Origin: Bog-105 sp965277855
GTDB lineage: Bacteria; Acidobacteriota; Terriglobia; Bryobacterales; Bryobacteraceae
Reading direction: 5' to 3'
Assembly (NCBI GenBank): GCA_965277855.1
Contig: OZ255847.1
Location: 5,022,001 to 5,086,000, forward strand
DNA length: 64,000 nucleotides
The notes beneath the pieces were generated by a model. It saw only the letters and a program-made list of their open reading frames with translations, did no database searches and was not told the DNA's origin. The position numbers were made by a program, and so were the translations under genes. Position 1 is the stretch's first letter, and each line of letters begins with the position of its first letter. Below, piece by piece: positions 43,404 through 51,569 of the stretch.

Positions 43404-45176
43404 GTGGCTGTGAAAGGAAAAACCGGCCGCAGGGTTGCCCTGCAAATCGTGGTACTGCTTACGCTGGTTTACCCGTTCGTGTCGTCGACCTTCCGGGACA
43501 ATGACCAGGCCACGATTCTGAGTAGCAGCTGGCAGCTGGCACGAGGGCAAGCGCCGTTTTTCCACGCTTCGTTTTATAACTTCGATAAGCAATGGGGCGC
43601 TTTTCTGGCGGTGAGCTGGTTGTTTCGGCTCATGCCCCGAGCAGATCCGGTTTTGGCGGCCAATGTTCTGCTGACGGCGCTGGTGACGGTGGCTTGGATA
43701 TGTCTGGGCCTAAGAACGCGACGCGTTCCGCTACCATTGCTGCTGCCGGTGCTGCTTGCGCCTGTGCTAATCCTTTACATGCCGTTCCTGGGCACAGGCT
43801 GGTTCTCGCTGGCATTCCTATTGCTGGCGTTTTGCAGTCTGGGGAGGCGTACTTCGGCAATGGGCCGAGTCGCGGGCCTGGTTTTGGTAGCGATAGCGGC
43901 CGCTTGCCGGGGAGACGTGTTGCTGGCGGTTCCGGCGCTCGGGCTTTCGCTGGTCGCACGGGAACACGTCAGGAATTTGTGGAAACGAAGCCAGCTCTGG
44001 GAATTGGCGGCGGCTGCGGTGCTGCCGGTTTTAGTGGGTAAGTGGATGGCGGGGGCAGGCGCTCCGGATTCGAATCCGTATTCGTTTGACCTGCGGGCGT
44101 TCGCCGGTTTTTTGTTTTTCGGCCTGTCGCCGGCGATGCTGGTGCTGCTAGCCGCGGTCTTTCTGGCGTTCATGAAGGTGGCAAGGCAGAAGCGCCGGTT
44201 TTGGGTGTTCTATTTGGCGCTTGCGGTGTCGCTGCTGGTGCCGCTCGGATTCTATTTGCCGCAGTTATATACGTTGCGGTATTTCTTTTTGACGATCGCG
44301 GTCGTGTTGTTTGTAAGCACGAGCCGCAGAGGAGTTTGTTTATACCGGGCAACTGGCCGCCGGTGGCGCTGGATGCCGGCGGGACTTGTGGCGGTGACGA
44401 TAGCGCCCTGGCTAGTGGGCTGGCGGCTGCCGGTGCTGCGGCATCCCAGTCTGACATTGACGAACCCTACGCGGTTTCCGAGTGGAGACGGGCAGTTTCC
44501 GATGGGCGCTTACCTGGGATTCGCATGGCAGACGCGGACGCGAGACCGCCTCGAGATCGATCACAATCAGAAGATGTGGCTGGCGGCCGAGAGTGTCCAG
44601 TACGAGGCCTGCGCCGATGGCCGGGTGCCCTTCCTGATCACGCCGATGTCGAACTACTTAGAACTCGCCATACGACTGCAGGGCAAAGCGCCGCGGGCGA
44701 TCGATTACATGGCGGAATCGGCATGCGGGATGGCCTATGTGGATGCTCGATCGATTCTGCGGGGTTACCGGCCGGATGTTCGGGACGGCGCGTTTTTTGC
44801 AAACGAGATGACGGAAGCCTCGCGGGTAGACAACGGACAAATGATTGTTCAGGTAAATGCACTGGGCCGGCGTTCGGCGCTCAGCAGGGTGTTAGAAGAG
44901 TTGCCTCGGGCGCTCGATAAAAGACAGGCGGAGATTTTTACCTGGGGTGGGAGCTCTAGTGAGCGCTCTGTGCCGATTGAGGAGGGTATTCGCTATGCCG
45001 TCTTTGGAGAGGGGCCTTGCACGGTGCAGAAGGAAAAAGTACAGAGGCCGGTAGGATTGGCTGTAATCTGGGCGGCGTGGACGGGTTCGGGGCGTGAACA
45101 AACAGTGCGGGTAAATTGCAGCAGTGGATTTGCGGGTTGGGCGCGCAGTGAATTACCTGCGTATTTAGGGATGTGA
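43404..45176 (+). CDS. Multi-pass GT-C-like membrane protein
   Basis: About 590 residues from GTG 43404 (GTG 43410 is also possible); the open frame to 43227 is antisense to the BON gene. The N-terminal half has about nine membrane helices. The first loop has FRDNDQATILSSSWQLARGQ, a pattern seen in lipid-linked GT-C sugar transferases where acidic residues sit after helix 1. The C-terminal 200 residues are soluble and probably periplasmic. The donor and acceptor are unknown, and the assignment is by architecture only. A hairpin at 45180-45212 follows 3 bases after its stop. Confidence 0.6.
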   Translation: MAVKGKTGRRVALQIVVLLTLVYPFVSSTFRDNDQATILSSSWQLARGQAPFFHASFYNFDKQWGAFLAVSWLFRLMPRADPVLAANVLLTALVTVAWICLGLRTRRVPLPLLLPVLLAPVLILYMPFLGTGWFSLAFLLLAFCSLGRRTSAMGRVAGLVLVAIAAACRGDVLLAVPALGLSLVAREHVRNLWKRSQLWELAAAAVLPVLVGKWMAGAGAPDSNPYSFDLRAFAGFLFFGLSPAMLVLLAAVFLAFMKVARQKRRFWVFYLALAVSLLVPLGFYLPQLYTLRYFFLTIAVVLFVSTSRRGVCLYRATGRRWRWMPAGLVAVTIAPWLVGWRLPVLRHPSLTLTNPTRFPSGDGQFPMGAYLGFAWQTRTRDRLEIDHNQKMWLAAESVQYEACADGRVPFLITPMSNYLELAIRLQGKAPRAIDYMAESACGMAYVDARSILRGYRPDVRDGAFFANEMTEASRVDNGQMIVQVNALGRRSALSRVLEELPRALDKRQAEIFTWGGSSSERSVPIEEGIRYAVFGEGPCTVQKEKVQRPVGLAVIWAAWTGSGREQTVRVNCSSGFAGWARSELPAYLGM

Positions 45177-45179
45177 GTT

Positions 45180-45212
45180 GTGAGGCGATCACAGGGCAAG
45201 TGACCACCTCAC
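45180..45212 (-). other. Conserved hairpin after peptide ORF A
   Basis: GTGAGG pairs with CCTCAC and TCAC with GTGA across a 3-by-3 internal loop. The matching copy B hairpin (52899-52930) uses TGAGGCG/CGCCTCA, so pairing is kept though bases differ. It has no T-run. On the plus strand it also follows the stop of the membrane protein gene. Confidence 0.6.
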
Positions 45213-45232
45213 GCAAGAATTGGGGAACCCGC

Positions 45233-45295
45233 TTACGAGCCGAGGATAAGTTTCAGGAGGTGGTTGACGAAGTCGATGATAACCGGTGTGTGCAT
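45233..45295 (-). CDS. Conserved 20-residue peptide, copy A
   Basis: ATG to TAA encodes MHTPVIIDFVNHLLKLILGS. The copy B peptide (52951-53013) differs at positions 10 to 15 only: I/V, H/N, Q/H, V/L, I/L and R/K, so most changes are conservative. The sequence can form a short amphipathic helix with one acidic and one basic residue. AAGGA lies 11 bases upstream in a hairpin loop (45295-45319). It lies downstream of the truncated SYLF gene (91 bases from stop to start). No known family is recognised. A peptide toxin, a phenol-soluble-modulin-like peptide or a small regulator are all possible; the function is unknown. Confidence 0.6.
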   Translation of the reverse strand: MHTPVIIDFVNHLLKLILGS

Positions 45296-45319
45296 GTGCG
45301 ATGAAGTTCCTTTCGCACA
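45295..45319 (-). promoter_or_regulatory. Start-codon hairpin upstream of peptide A
   Basis: A perfect 7-base stem, TGTGCGA/TCGCACA, encloses an 11-base loop that contains the Shine-Dalgarno AAGGA. The last stem base is the A of the start codon. It is identical in sequence in copy B (53013-53037). This could gate translation or serve as an RNA-binding target. Confidence 0.6.
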
Positions 45320-45385
45320 CGAAGCTACCGACGGTGAACGCGGGATGGGGTTCGTTACTGCCCGCAAGTCAATGACTCTAAACGC

Positions 45386-45601
45386 TTAACTTTTTTTCGA
45401 CTTTTTGTCACTCGCAAATTCCTTGGCAACGGTGCTCACGAACGGACGCGCACTGACTAGTGCGGGTTGATTGCCTTCCAGCACCCGAGCGAACGGCACA
45501 TCAGAGCCGTACATGGTTTTCGTGTCGGCATCATTCTGTGCGAGCACCGTGCCATCGAGATCGATGCCGGCGAATAGCCCCCGGCTGCGAGAGTATGTCA
45601 T
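45386..45601 (-). CDS. Truncated SYLF (YSC84) domain protein
   Basis: ATG at 45601 is preceded by AAGGAG with 9-base spacing, so a 71-residue protein may be made. It reads MTYSRSRGLFAGIDLDGTVL, then NDADTKTMYGSDVPFARVLE, and ends with the lysine-rich DKKSKKS. This is only the last third of a SYLF domain; the intact paralogue at 63241-63918 shows what is missing. The frame extends to 45793, but those residues do not match the domain. SYLF proteins bind lipids. This may be a pseudogene or a functional mini-protein leading the peptide A cassette. Confidence 0.6.
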   Translation of the reverse strand: MTYSRSRGLFAGIDLDGTVLAQNDADTKTMYGSDVPFARVLEGNQPALVSARPFVSTVAKEFASDKKSKKS

Positions 45602-45789
45602 CTGGGGAATCTCCTTTTCCACTTTTTTGAAACTCGCGCGCAGAACGGACTCGCGACCCCCGTCCAAGTCCGCCGAAGCTCCTCTTTCGTTTGATGGCGC
45701 GGGGTCGCGGCCTGTGCTTGCTTTTAAGTGCGCGGGATTCAGACTGGTGTGCATGTCTGGATTTGTTCGGCTTTGTCTGGGTCTGTATG

Positions 45790-46695
45790 TCAATTGGCCG
45801 GCTTCGCAGAGTGGCGTGCGAGTTCGTAGAGAGCTAGTTCGTGGTTGGCTCCGGCTTTGTCGTTTGCCTGAGAGTATAAACGGCCCAACGCGTAATGATA
45901 CTCGGCTTTCGAGGGGTTGAGGGCAATGGCGCGCTTCAGGCTATCGATGGCAAGGGCGTTTTGGCCTAGGCCCCGGAAGGCTTTGAATAATTCGCTGAAC
46001 GCTTGGTCCCAGTGATCGTCGATGACTATAGATTGCTGAAGCATGTCACGTGCCTGGGAGAACTCGCCTTGTAAGTTGAAGTAAGTAGCGTAGTCAATCA
46101 GCGGCCAGGCGGAGGGCTTGCTCTGTTGACTATTGCGGCGCAAGCCTTCTTCGAAATTCTCTACCGCTTTCGGGTTCTCGCCTGCGGCGGAATAAGCGAG
46201 TCCGAGGTTGTGATAGACCTTGACAGCGGCGGGATCAAGCAGTTTTGCCTGACTCAGTTCGTGGACGGCCTGGAGATAGGAGCCGCGATCGTAGTAGATA
46301 CGGCCCAGTTCGTAATGGCTCTCGAAGGATTTAGGTTCGAGAGCAATGGCTCGGTTTAATTCCTGAATCGCGAGATCGTTGCGTCCGAGGATGTTCAGGT
46401 CAAAGGCCAGAATTTTATGAGACTCGGCAAAATTCTGGTTGAGGGCGAGGCTGCGAGACAGCAGGGTCAAAGACTCGCCGAGGCGATGCAGGCGAAAGTC
46501 GACATAGCCCAGTTGATAGAGCGCGCGCCAGGATTGAGGATGAGCGTCCAAGTAACTCGCGAGAGCAGCTGCGGCGTCCTGATATCTGCCTTGTTTGATC
46601 AGGGATTCAAAGTCGCGAACGGACTGCTCGTCGGCGCTTCGAGCGAATAGCGAGACGCAGCACAAAAAACTAATGGCTGGTTTCCGCCAAGTCAT
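45790..46695 (-). CDS. TPR-repeat protein, exported
   Basis: 301 residues from ATG 46695, giving a signal peptide (MTWRKPAISFLCCVSLFARS); ATG 46722 is the longest option. About seven TPR units follow; one reads ALYQLGYVDFRLHRLGESL and another SHYELGRIYYDRGSYLQAV. It is the last gene of the TonB receptor-TPR-TPR operon, and the stop of the previous TPR gene (46670) overlaps its start. It probably scaffolds proteins in the periplasm. Its partner is unknown. Confidence 0.85.
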   Translation of the reverse strand: MTWRKPAISFLCCVSLFARSADEQSVRDFESLIKQGRYQDAAAALASYLDAHPQSWRALYQLGYVDFRLHRLGESLTLLSRSLALNQNFAESHKILAFDLNILGRNDLAIQELNRAIALEPKSFESHYELGRIYYDRGSYLQAVHELSQAKLLDPAAVKVYHNLGLAYSAAGENPKAVENFEEGLRRNSQQSKPSAWPLIDYATYFNLQGEFSQARDMLQQSIVIDDHWDQAFSELFKAFRGLGQNALAIDSLKRAIALNPSKAEYHYALGRLYSQANDKAGANHELALYELARHSAKPAN

Positions 46696-47830
46696 GTTTG
46701 GAATCCGTTTCGCCGGGGGCAAGCTCCCAATTTACTTTGTCGTCTGAGGCGGCACGCAGGCGTCCAGCCGCAGCAAACTCAGCTTTTGCCCGGACCGGTT
46801 CTTGTAACGCGGTGAGCACCAAGCCGAGCTGATAGTGAGCTTTCTGCGATTTTGGGGACAATTCAATGGCCCGCTCTAGTTCGTGCCGCGCGCTGGTCAG
46901 CTGGCCGGACGAGCGTTCCGCCAAACCAAGAGCTAAATGGGCGCGGGCATGATCGGGACTACGAAGAAGGACGGTGTGGAGTAAGTCGATACTTTTGGGA
47001 TAGTCGCCATCCTGCTGGGCAAGTAATGCGAGATAGTAATAAGACTCCACCTGATCAGGCGCTGACTTGATGCTCGCCTGCAAAAGAGACTTGGCCTGTT
47101 CTCCATTGCCTGACAAGAAGTAAGTAGTGCCAAGCGCATAACTGATTTGCGCATTCGAAGGATCGGCATTGAACAACTTCTGATAAATCGCTATCGCTCC
47201 AGGAAGATCATGATTTGCGATGCGCGCCGACCCTAAAGCATATAAAGCGCGGACATCAGTAGACCGAATCTTGGCCACTCGTTCGAGATAGCTGTTGGCG
47301 TCTTTGATAAGGTCCATTTGCAAGCAGAGAACGCCTAAATCGTAGAGTGTGGCGGGGTCGTCGGGTGCGGTTTGGTTTGCGCCGATAAGAAGGGCGAGTG
47401 CGCCCTCGTTATTGCCGGACAAGTTTCTGGCGCGCGCCAAGGCGAGAGTAACAGCCAGCTGCGCGGGGACAAGTTTATGGGCTTCTTCAAGCAACCCCAG
47501 TGCCTCAGGCAACTGACGCCGGGCCAGAAGTACGTTGGCTAGCGTAAGGCGGGTACCGGGGAGTCCGGGGGTTAACTGGAGAGCTTTGCGCAGATGGAGT
47601 TCGGCTTCGGGAAGGCGTCCCTGCTGAAAATCGATACTGCCTAAGAGGCTGTAGTCGAGCCCTGTCGGTCGATGAGCTAATGCCGCAAGAAGAACGTGCC
47701 GAGCTTGATCGACAGAGCCCGCTTGAAACAGCTCAAGAGCGCTTTTGAAGGCGGCGTCCTGGGAACGCACCGGGACGGCCAGGAGCAAGTAGCAACAAGC
47801 GACGAGGCAAGGGCATCTGGGAGGACGCAC
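46670..47830 (-). CDS. TPR-repeat protein, exported
   Basis: 386 residues with a signal peptide (PCLVACCYLLLAVPVRS) and about nine TPR units (LLGSIDFQQGRLPEAELHL, ISYALGTTYFLSGNGEQAK, AHLALGLAERSSGQLTSAR). GTG appears to be the start. Only three bases separate it from the TonB receptor stop, and its end overlaps the next TPR gene. The tight arrangement suggests that both TPR proteins serve the receptor. Confidence 0.88.
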   Translation of the reverse strand: MRPPRCPCLVACCYLLLAVPVRSQDAAFKSALELFQAGSVDQARHVLLAALAHRPTGLDYSLLGSIDFQQGRLPEAELHLRKALQLTPGLPGTRLTLANVLLARRQLPEALGLLEEAHKLVPAQLAVTLALARARNLSGNNEGALALLIGANQTAPDDPATLYDLGVLCLQMDLIKDANSYLERVAKIRSTDVRALYALGSARIANHDLPGAIAIYQKLFNADPSNAQISYALGTTYFLSGNGEQAKSLLQASIKSAPDQVESYYYLALLAQQDGDYPKSIDLLHTVLLRSPDHARAHLALGLAERSSGQLTSARHELERAIELSPKSQKAHYQLGLVLTALQEPVRAKAEFAAAGRLRAASDDKVNWELAPGETDSKHDLAETSH

Positions 47831-47833
47831 GTA

Positions 47834-50800
47834 TCAGAAAGTGATTTTAGTATAGACCTGAATCGCGCGGGGCAAATTACTCTGTCCGCCGACTGATCCA
47901 AAGTTAGGGCCGTCGCTCAGATTTGTGTCGGGGTCGGCCCATTGGTGGCGGTTGAACAGGTTGGCGGCGTTTCCTCCGAGCCGCAAGGTGACGCGCTCTT
48001 TGTAGATCGGGAAATCTTTGAACAGGGAAACGCTTTCGTTGTAGTTGGCCCAGCCGCGCAGCACGGAATCGATACGTCCTTCGTTGCCGAGACTGCCTGC
48101 AGCGGGAGTGGTGAACACGTTGGAGGACATGTAGCGGCTATTGACGATATCGAAATTGTTGTTATTGGTGTTTAGATAGCCGTTGACATTGGGAACACGA
48201 TCAGGAAGCGCACCGGTATTGAAGAGAACGCCGGCATATGGATTTGCGCCGTAGTAAATGCCGAGCGGGCGGCCATTTTCGTAGCGAAGATTGCCTGCAA
48301 CCTGCCAGCCGCCGAGTATCCAATTCGTAATACCGCCGCGGTTCAAAAACTGACGGCCGGGGCCGAAAGGTAAGGAGTAGTAGAACGTCACAGTAACGAC
48401 GTTTGGCACGTTATCGGCCGAAACGGCCTTAGTGGGGAGATAGGTGCTGATGGGACTAGCGCCGCCAAAGCCGCTGTTGAGTCCGGACTCCGCGCCATTG
48501 TTGAAAAGCTTGGAATAGACCCAGCCAGCAGTTAACTGGAGGCCGTCGCTAAAACGCTTGTTGGCCGTTAATTGAAAAGAATTGTAAGTGCTCCAGCCGT
48601 TAGCCCCGTTAAATTGCGGAACGGATAGAAACTGCGGATAGGGCCGCAGCGCTTGGGCGACAGTGCCGGTAAACCCCGGGTAAGGCGCAGGAAAGCCGTT
48701 GGCTGCGGGAGTGCCAATCGTGGCGGAAAGCTGGCTCAAAGGATACTGCTGCAGAATACCGGGATTGTTTTGATTGAGATCGCTCATTTGGGGGGGCGAG
48801 ATAAGGCGGGTGCCATGGTTGGCGACGTACGCGGCGTCGATGAGCAAGCTACTTGTCACTTGTTGCTGGATGGAGAAAGTCCAATTCTGGAAGCGCGGCA
48901 GCGTGACGCCTTTGGGATTCAGGTATAAAACGTTGGTTCCATTCGTGAGCGTGGGGCTGATCTGAGGCGGCAGCTGAACGGCGGATTGCGGGAAGCCGCT
49001 ATCCAGTGAGAAGACGGCCGTTTTGCCATTGGTCTGATCGGTCACCGAGGGATTAGTGCTGAAGCCGTAATTTGAGTTGGCTTGGAAGCCGTTCATGGTC
49101 ACAGGCGCGTAGTATATGCCGTAGCCGCCGCGCAAGACCGTTTTGTCGGTGGCACGGTAAGCGAATCCGAAGCGCGGTCCATAGGTATCGGCTTGGAGAT
49201 CCTCGAACGTGTTGTCATGGCCATTCAAGCCGGCAAAGGCGAGCGCACCGAGGCGGCCGCCTGCGCCGGGATTCGGCAGATTGGGATCGAACGAGGAGAA
49301 CTGGTTATGACGCTCGGTGCGAGGGAATTGCAGATCGAAGCGGAAGCCGAAGCTTAAGGTGAGCTTGTCGGTGACTTTCCAATCGTCGTTAATCCAAGGG
49401 GCGAAGTAAGGGCGGCGGTAATCGGAAAACGAAGGAATGGAGAAGCCCGCAGAATTGACTTGGCCGAGCAGGAACGAGGCGTACGGGTCGCCAGTATTCG
49501 CGATCTGGCCGCCACTTGGGTTGAAAGCGCCGGTATTGGCAGCGTGGAACGTAAAGGAACCTGCATCGCCTATGAAATTGCCGGTGAACCATCGCTCCCA
49601 GCGATATTCAAAGCCGACTTTGACGGTATGCTTGCCGATGATCTTGGTGGTGTCGTCGAGGAACTGCCAGCGGTCGGTACCCTGCAGGTCGCCGGTTCCG
49701 TTGACGCCGAAATTGGTGTAGAGTTTATCGAAATTGATGTTCGGGAACCCGCCCAGATCCGCGTAGGGAATACCGGTGATGCCGACTTTCGAAGCCCAGC
49801 CCTTATCGACTATGGTCGGGTAGGTGTCGGGCAGCACCCAGCGATCGTACGAAGCGACGAAGTGAGTGAAGAAGGTGGGACTTATAACATCCGTTAGCTG
49901 GGCGTGGGCGGTGTGGGTCGAAATGTCCTGCATGCGGGGATGACCGATGGGGCCGCCACAGCCGCCGATGTTGTTGCAATCGAGTTCTCTGGGGCGGTCG
50001 TCGTAGTTGTAGGTAAGAGTAAAGCGGATGTTATCGGTGATGTTGTGATCGATGCGGGTCAGGATCGTTTCGGCATTCAGAAAGCTTTGGGAAGGGCCGA
50101 GCAGGTAATTATTGAATGCCCCGGAAGTGAAAGGGGCGGGCAGATAGGACTGAATGTTTTGCGCCACATGGCTCTGTTGCGCGATAGGGATTCTGTTACC
50201 GGGAAATGGGTCTCGGACGGTAACACCGCTAGGGCCTCCGCACGTTGAGGCATCGCGGCCAGTGGCAGGATTAAAGATTTCGCCGCTCAGAACCGGACGA
50301 CCACAGCCGTCAACGCCGAGCGACTGATTGGTGAGGGATTGTGAGAAGTCGCCAGCGCGCACCTGGCTATCGGCGACGGTGCCGAGACCGCTGCCCGCTC
50401 CCGCGTTCGTGTATTTGAACTGGTCGTAGTTGAAGAAGAAGAAAGTTTTCTTGCGGCCGTTGTAGACCTTCGGAATGATGATTGGCCCCCCTAACGTGAA
50501 GCCGTACTGATTTTGCCGGACAGGCGGACGGATGGGAGCAATTTCGCCGCGCGCCTGCAGTTTGTCGTTATCGAAGTACTCGTAGACTTCGCCGTGATAG
50601 TCGGACGTGCCGCTTTTGGTTGTATATTCCACAAAGCCACCACTGGTATGGCCGTATTGGGCGCTGAACGTGTTATCGATAATGCGGGCTTCCTGGATGG
50701 ATTCATAAGGAGCGGAGCGTTCCTGGGTGCCGTTGTGGCCGCTGACTTCGCCGTAAGAAGCGCCGTCGAGGAAGTTTTCAAAATCGCTGCGCTGGCCGCC

Positions 50801-51349
50801 GTTGATGCGCGCACCGAACGCGCTATTGGGATAAATGTTGCCCTGGGTAGGCGCGACAAACGTGGGGAAGGTTAAAAGCTGGGCCTCAGGGACGCGGTTT
50901 TCGCCCGCCATGACAGCGGGCAAGGACGCGTAAAAGCGCTGGTCGACGGAGGCCGACATTTGCGGATTGTCGGTATTTAGCTGCTGCGCTTCGGCATTGA
51001 CCTCAACCGATTGCTGGACCTCGCCGACCTGTAACGCAACATCTTCGCGGAAGGTTTGACCGGACGCGAGATTGATGCCAGTAGCCCGGAACGCTTTGAA
51101 TCCCTGGAGCGAGACAGCAACCCCATAGGTTCCGATGATCAAGGGAGGCGTGCTGTAGTTGCCATCAGACGAGGTCTTCATGTTGGTGACTACACCCGTG
51201 TTGCTGTCGGTAATTTGGACTGCTGCGCCTGAGACCGGCGCACCTTGCGGGTCGGTTACCAGCCCGGTGATGATGCCGCGATCGGCCTGGCCGAACGAGT
51301 TCGCAGCGAAAATGAACACAGCAACGACTACCAGATTTCGGATCTTCAT
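47834..51349 (-). CDS. TonB-dependent receptor, Oar-like with carboxypeptidase-regulatory domain
   Basis: 1171 residues. A signal peptide (MKIRNLVVVAVFIFAANSFG) is followed by a CarboxypepD_reg domain (GIITGLVTDPQGAPVSGAAV) and a plug-like part (PALMAGENRVPEAQLLTFPT-type sequence, TSGGFVEYTTKSGTSDYHGE). A long outer-membrane beta barrel ends in an aromatic (IQVYTKITF), as expected for BAM recognition. Oar-like receptors take up large substrates such as oligosaccharides or peptides, but the ligand is not evident. It leads the operon with two TPR proteins, and its regulator is probably the divergent gene at 51564. Confidence 0.93.
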   Translation of the reverse strand: MKIRNLVVVAVFIFAANSFGQADRGIITGLVTDPQGAPVSGAAVQITDSNTGVVTNMKTSSDGNYSTPPLIIGTYGVAVSLQGFKAFRATGINLASGQTFREDVALQVGEVQQSVEVNAEAQQLNTDNPQMSASVDQRFYASLPAVMAGENRVPEAQLLTFPTFVAPTQGNIYPNSAFGARINGGQRSDFENFLDGASYGEVSGHNGTQERSAPYESIQEARIIDNTFSAQYGHTSGGFVEYTTKSGTSDYHGEVYEYFDNDKLQARGEIAPIRPPVRQNQYGFTLGGPIIIPKVYNGRKKTFFFFNYDQFKYTNAGAGSGLGTVADSQVRAGDFSQSLTNQSLGVDGCGRPVLSGEIFNPATGRDASTCGGPSGVTVRDPFPGNRIPIAQQSHVAQNIQSYLPAPFTSGAFNNYLLGPSQSFLNAETILTRIDHNITDNIRFTLTYNYDDRPRELDCNNIGGCGGPIGHPRMQDISTHTAHAQLTDVISPTFFTHFVASYDRWVLPDTYPTIVDKGWASKVGITGIPYADLGGFPNINFDKLYTNFGVNGTGDLQGTDRWQFLDDTTKIIGKHTVKVGFEYRWERWFTGNFIGDAGSFTFHAANTGAFNPSGGQIANTGDPYASFLLGQVNSAGFSIPSFSDYRRPYFAPWINDDWKVTDKLTLSFGFRFDLQFPRTERHNQFSSFDPNLPNPGAGGRLGALAFAGLNGHDNTFEDLQADTYGPRFGFAYRATDKTVLRGGYGIYYAPVTMNGFQANSNYGFSTNPSVTDQTNGKTAVFSLDSGFPQSAVQLPPQISPTLTNGTNVLYLNPKGVTLPRFQNWTFSIQQQVTSSLLIDAAYVANHGTRLISPPQMSDLNQNNPGILQQYPLSQLSATIGTPAANGFPAPYPGFTGTVAQALRPYPQFLSVPQFNGANGWSTYNSFQLTANKRFSDGLQLTAGWVYSKLFNNGAESGLNSGFGGASPISTYLPTKAVSADNVPNVVTVTFYYSLPFGPGRQFLNRGGITNWILGGWQVAGNLRYENGRPLGIYYGANPYAGVLFNTGALPDRVPNVNGYLNTNNNNFDIVNSRYMSSNVFTTPAAGSLGNEGRIDSVLRGWANYNESVSLFKDFPIYKERVTLRLGGNAANLFNRHQWADPDTNLSDGPNFGSVGGQSNLPRAIQVYTKITF

Positions 51350-51454
51350 GGATCGAGCAGACGGCTCCCTTTCGATAGCTTTTGAGCGAGATAATACTTT
51401 CGATTGACTTTGCGCCTAGTCTGTTTTGTTTAGCGAGATAAAACAAGCCTGTTG

Positions 51455-51470
51455 ACCGTTACCTAACGGT
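51455..51470. promoter_or_regulatory. Operator-like palindrome in the divergent promoter region
   Basis: ACCGTTA-CC-TAACGGT is a perfect 7-base inverted repeat between the TonB receptor and the regulator gene. The segment AGCGAGATAA is also repeated at 51386-51395 and 51432-51441. Both fit binding by a dimeric regulator, possibly that encoded next door. Confidence 0.45.
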
Positions 51471-51548
51471 TACGAGTGCGGCTAAGTTACTGCAGAAATT
51501 GAACGTACTAGGTGTCTGAACGCGACGACTGCATCGTTCTCCGTCAGA

Positions 51549-51569
51549 TATAATCTGCATCAAATGCAG
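51549..51569 (+). promoter_or_regulatory. -10 box and palindrome at the regulator start
   Basis: A consensus TATAAT (51549-51554) lies only 10 bases before ATG 51564, and no Shine-Dalgarno is present, so the transcript may be leaderless. The palindrome CTGCAT-CAA-ATGCAG (51555-51569) straddles the start and could be an autoregulatory site. The -35 region is poor. Confidence 0.4.
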
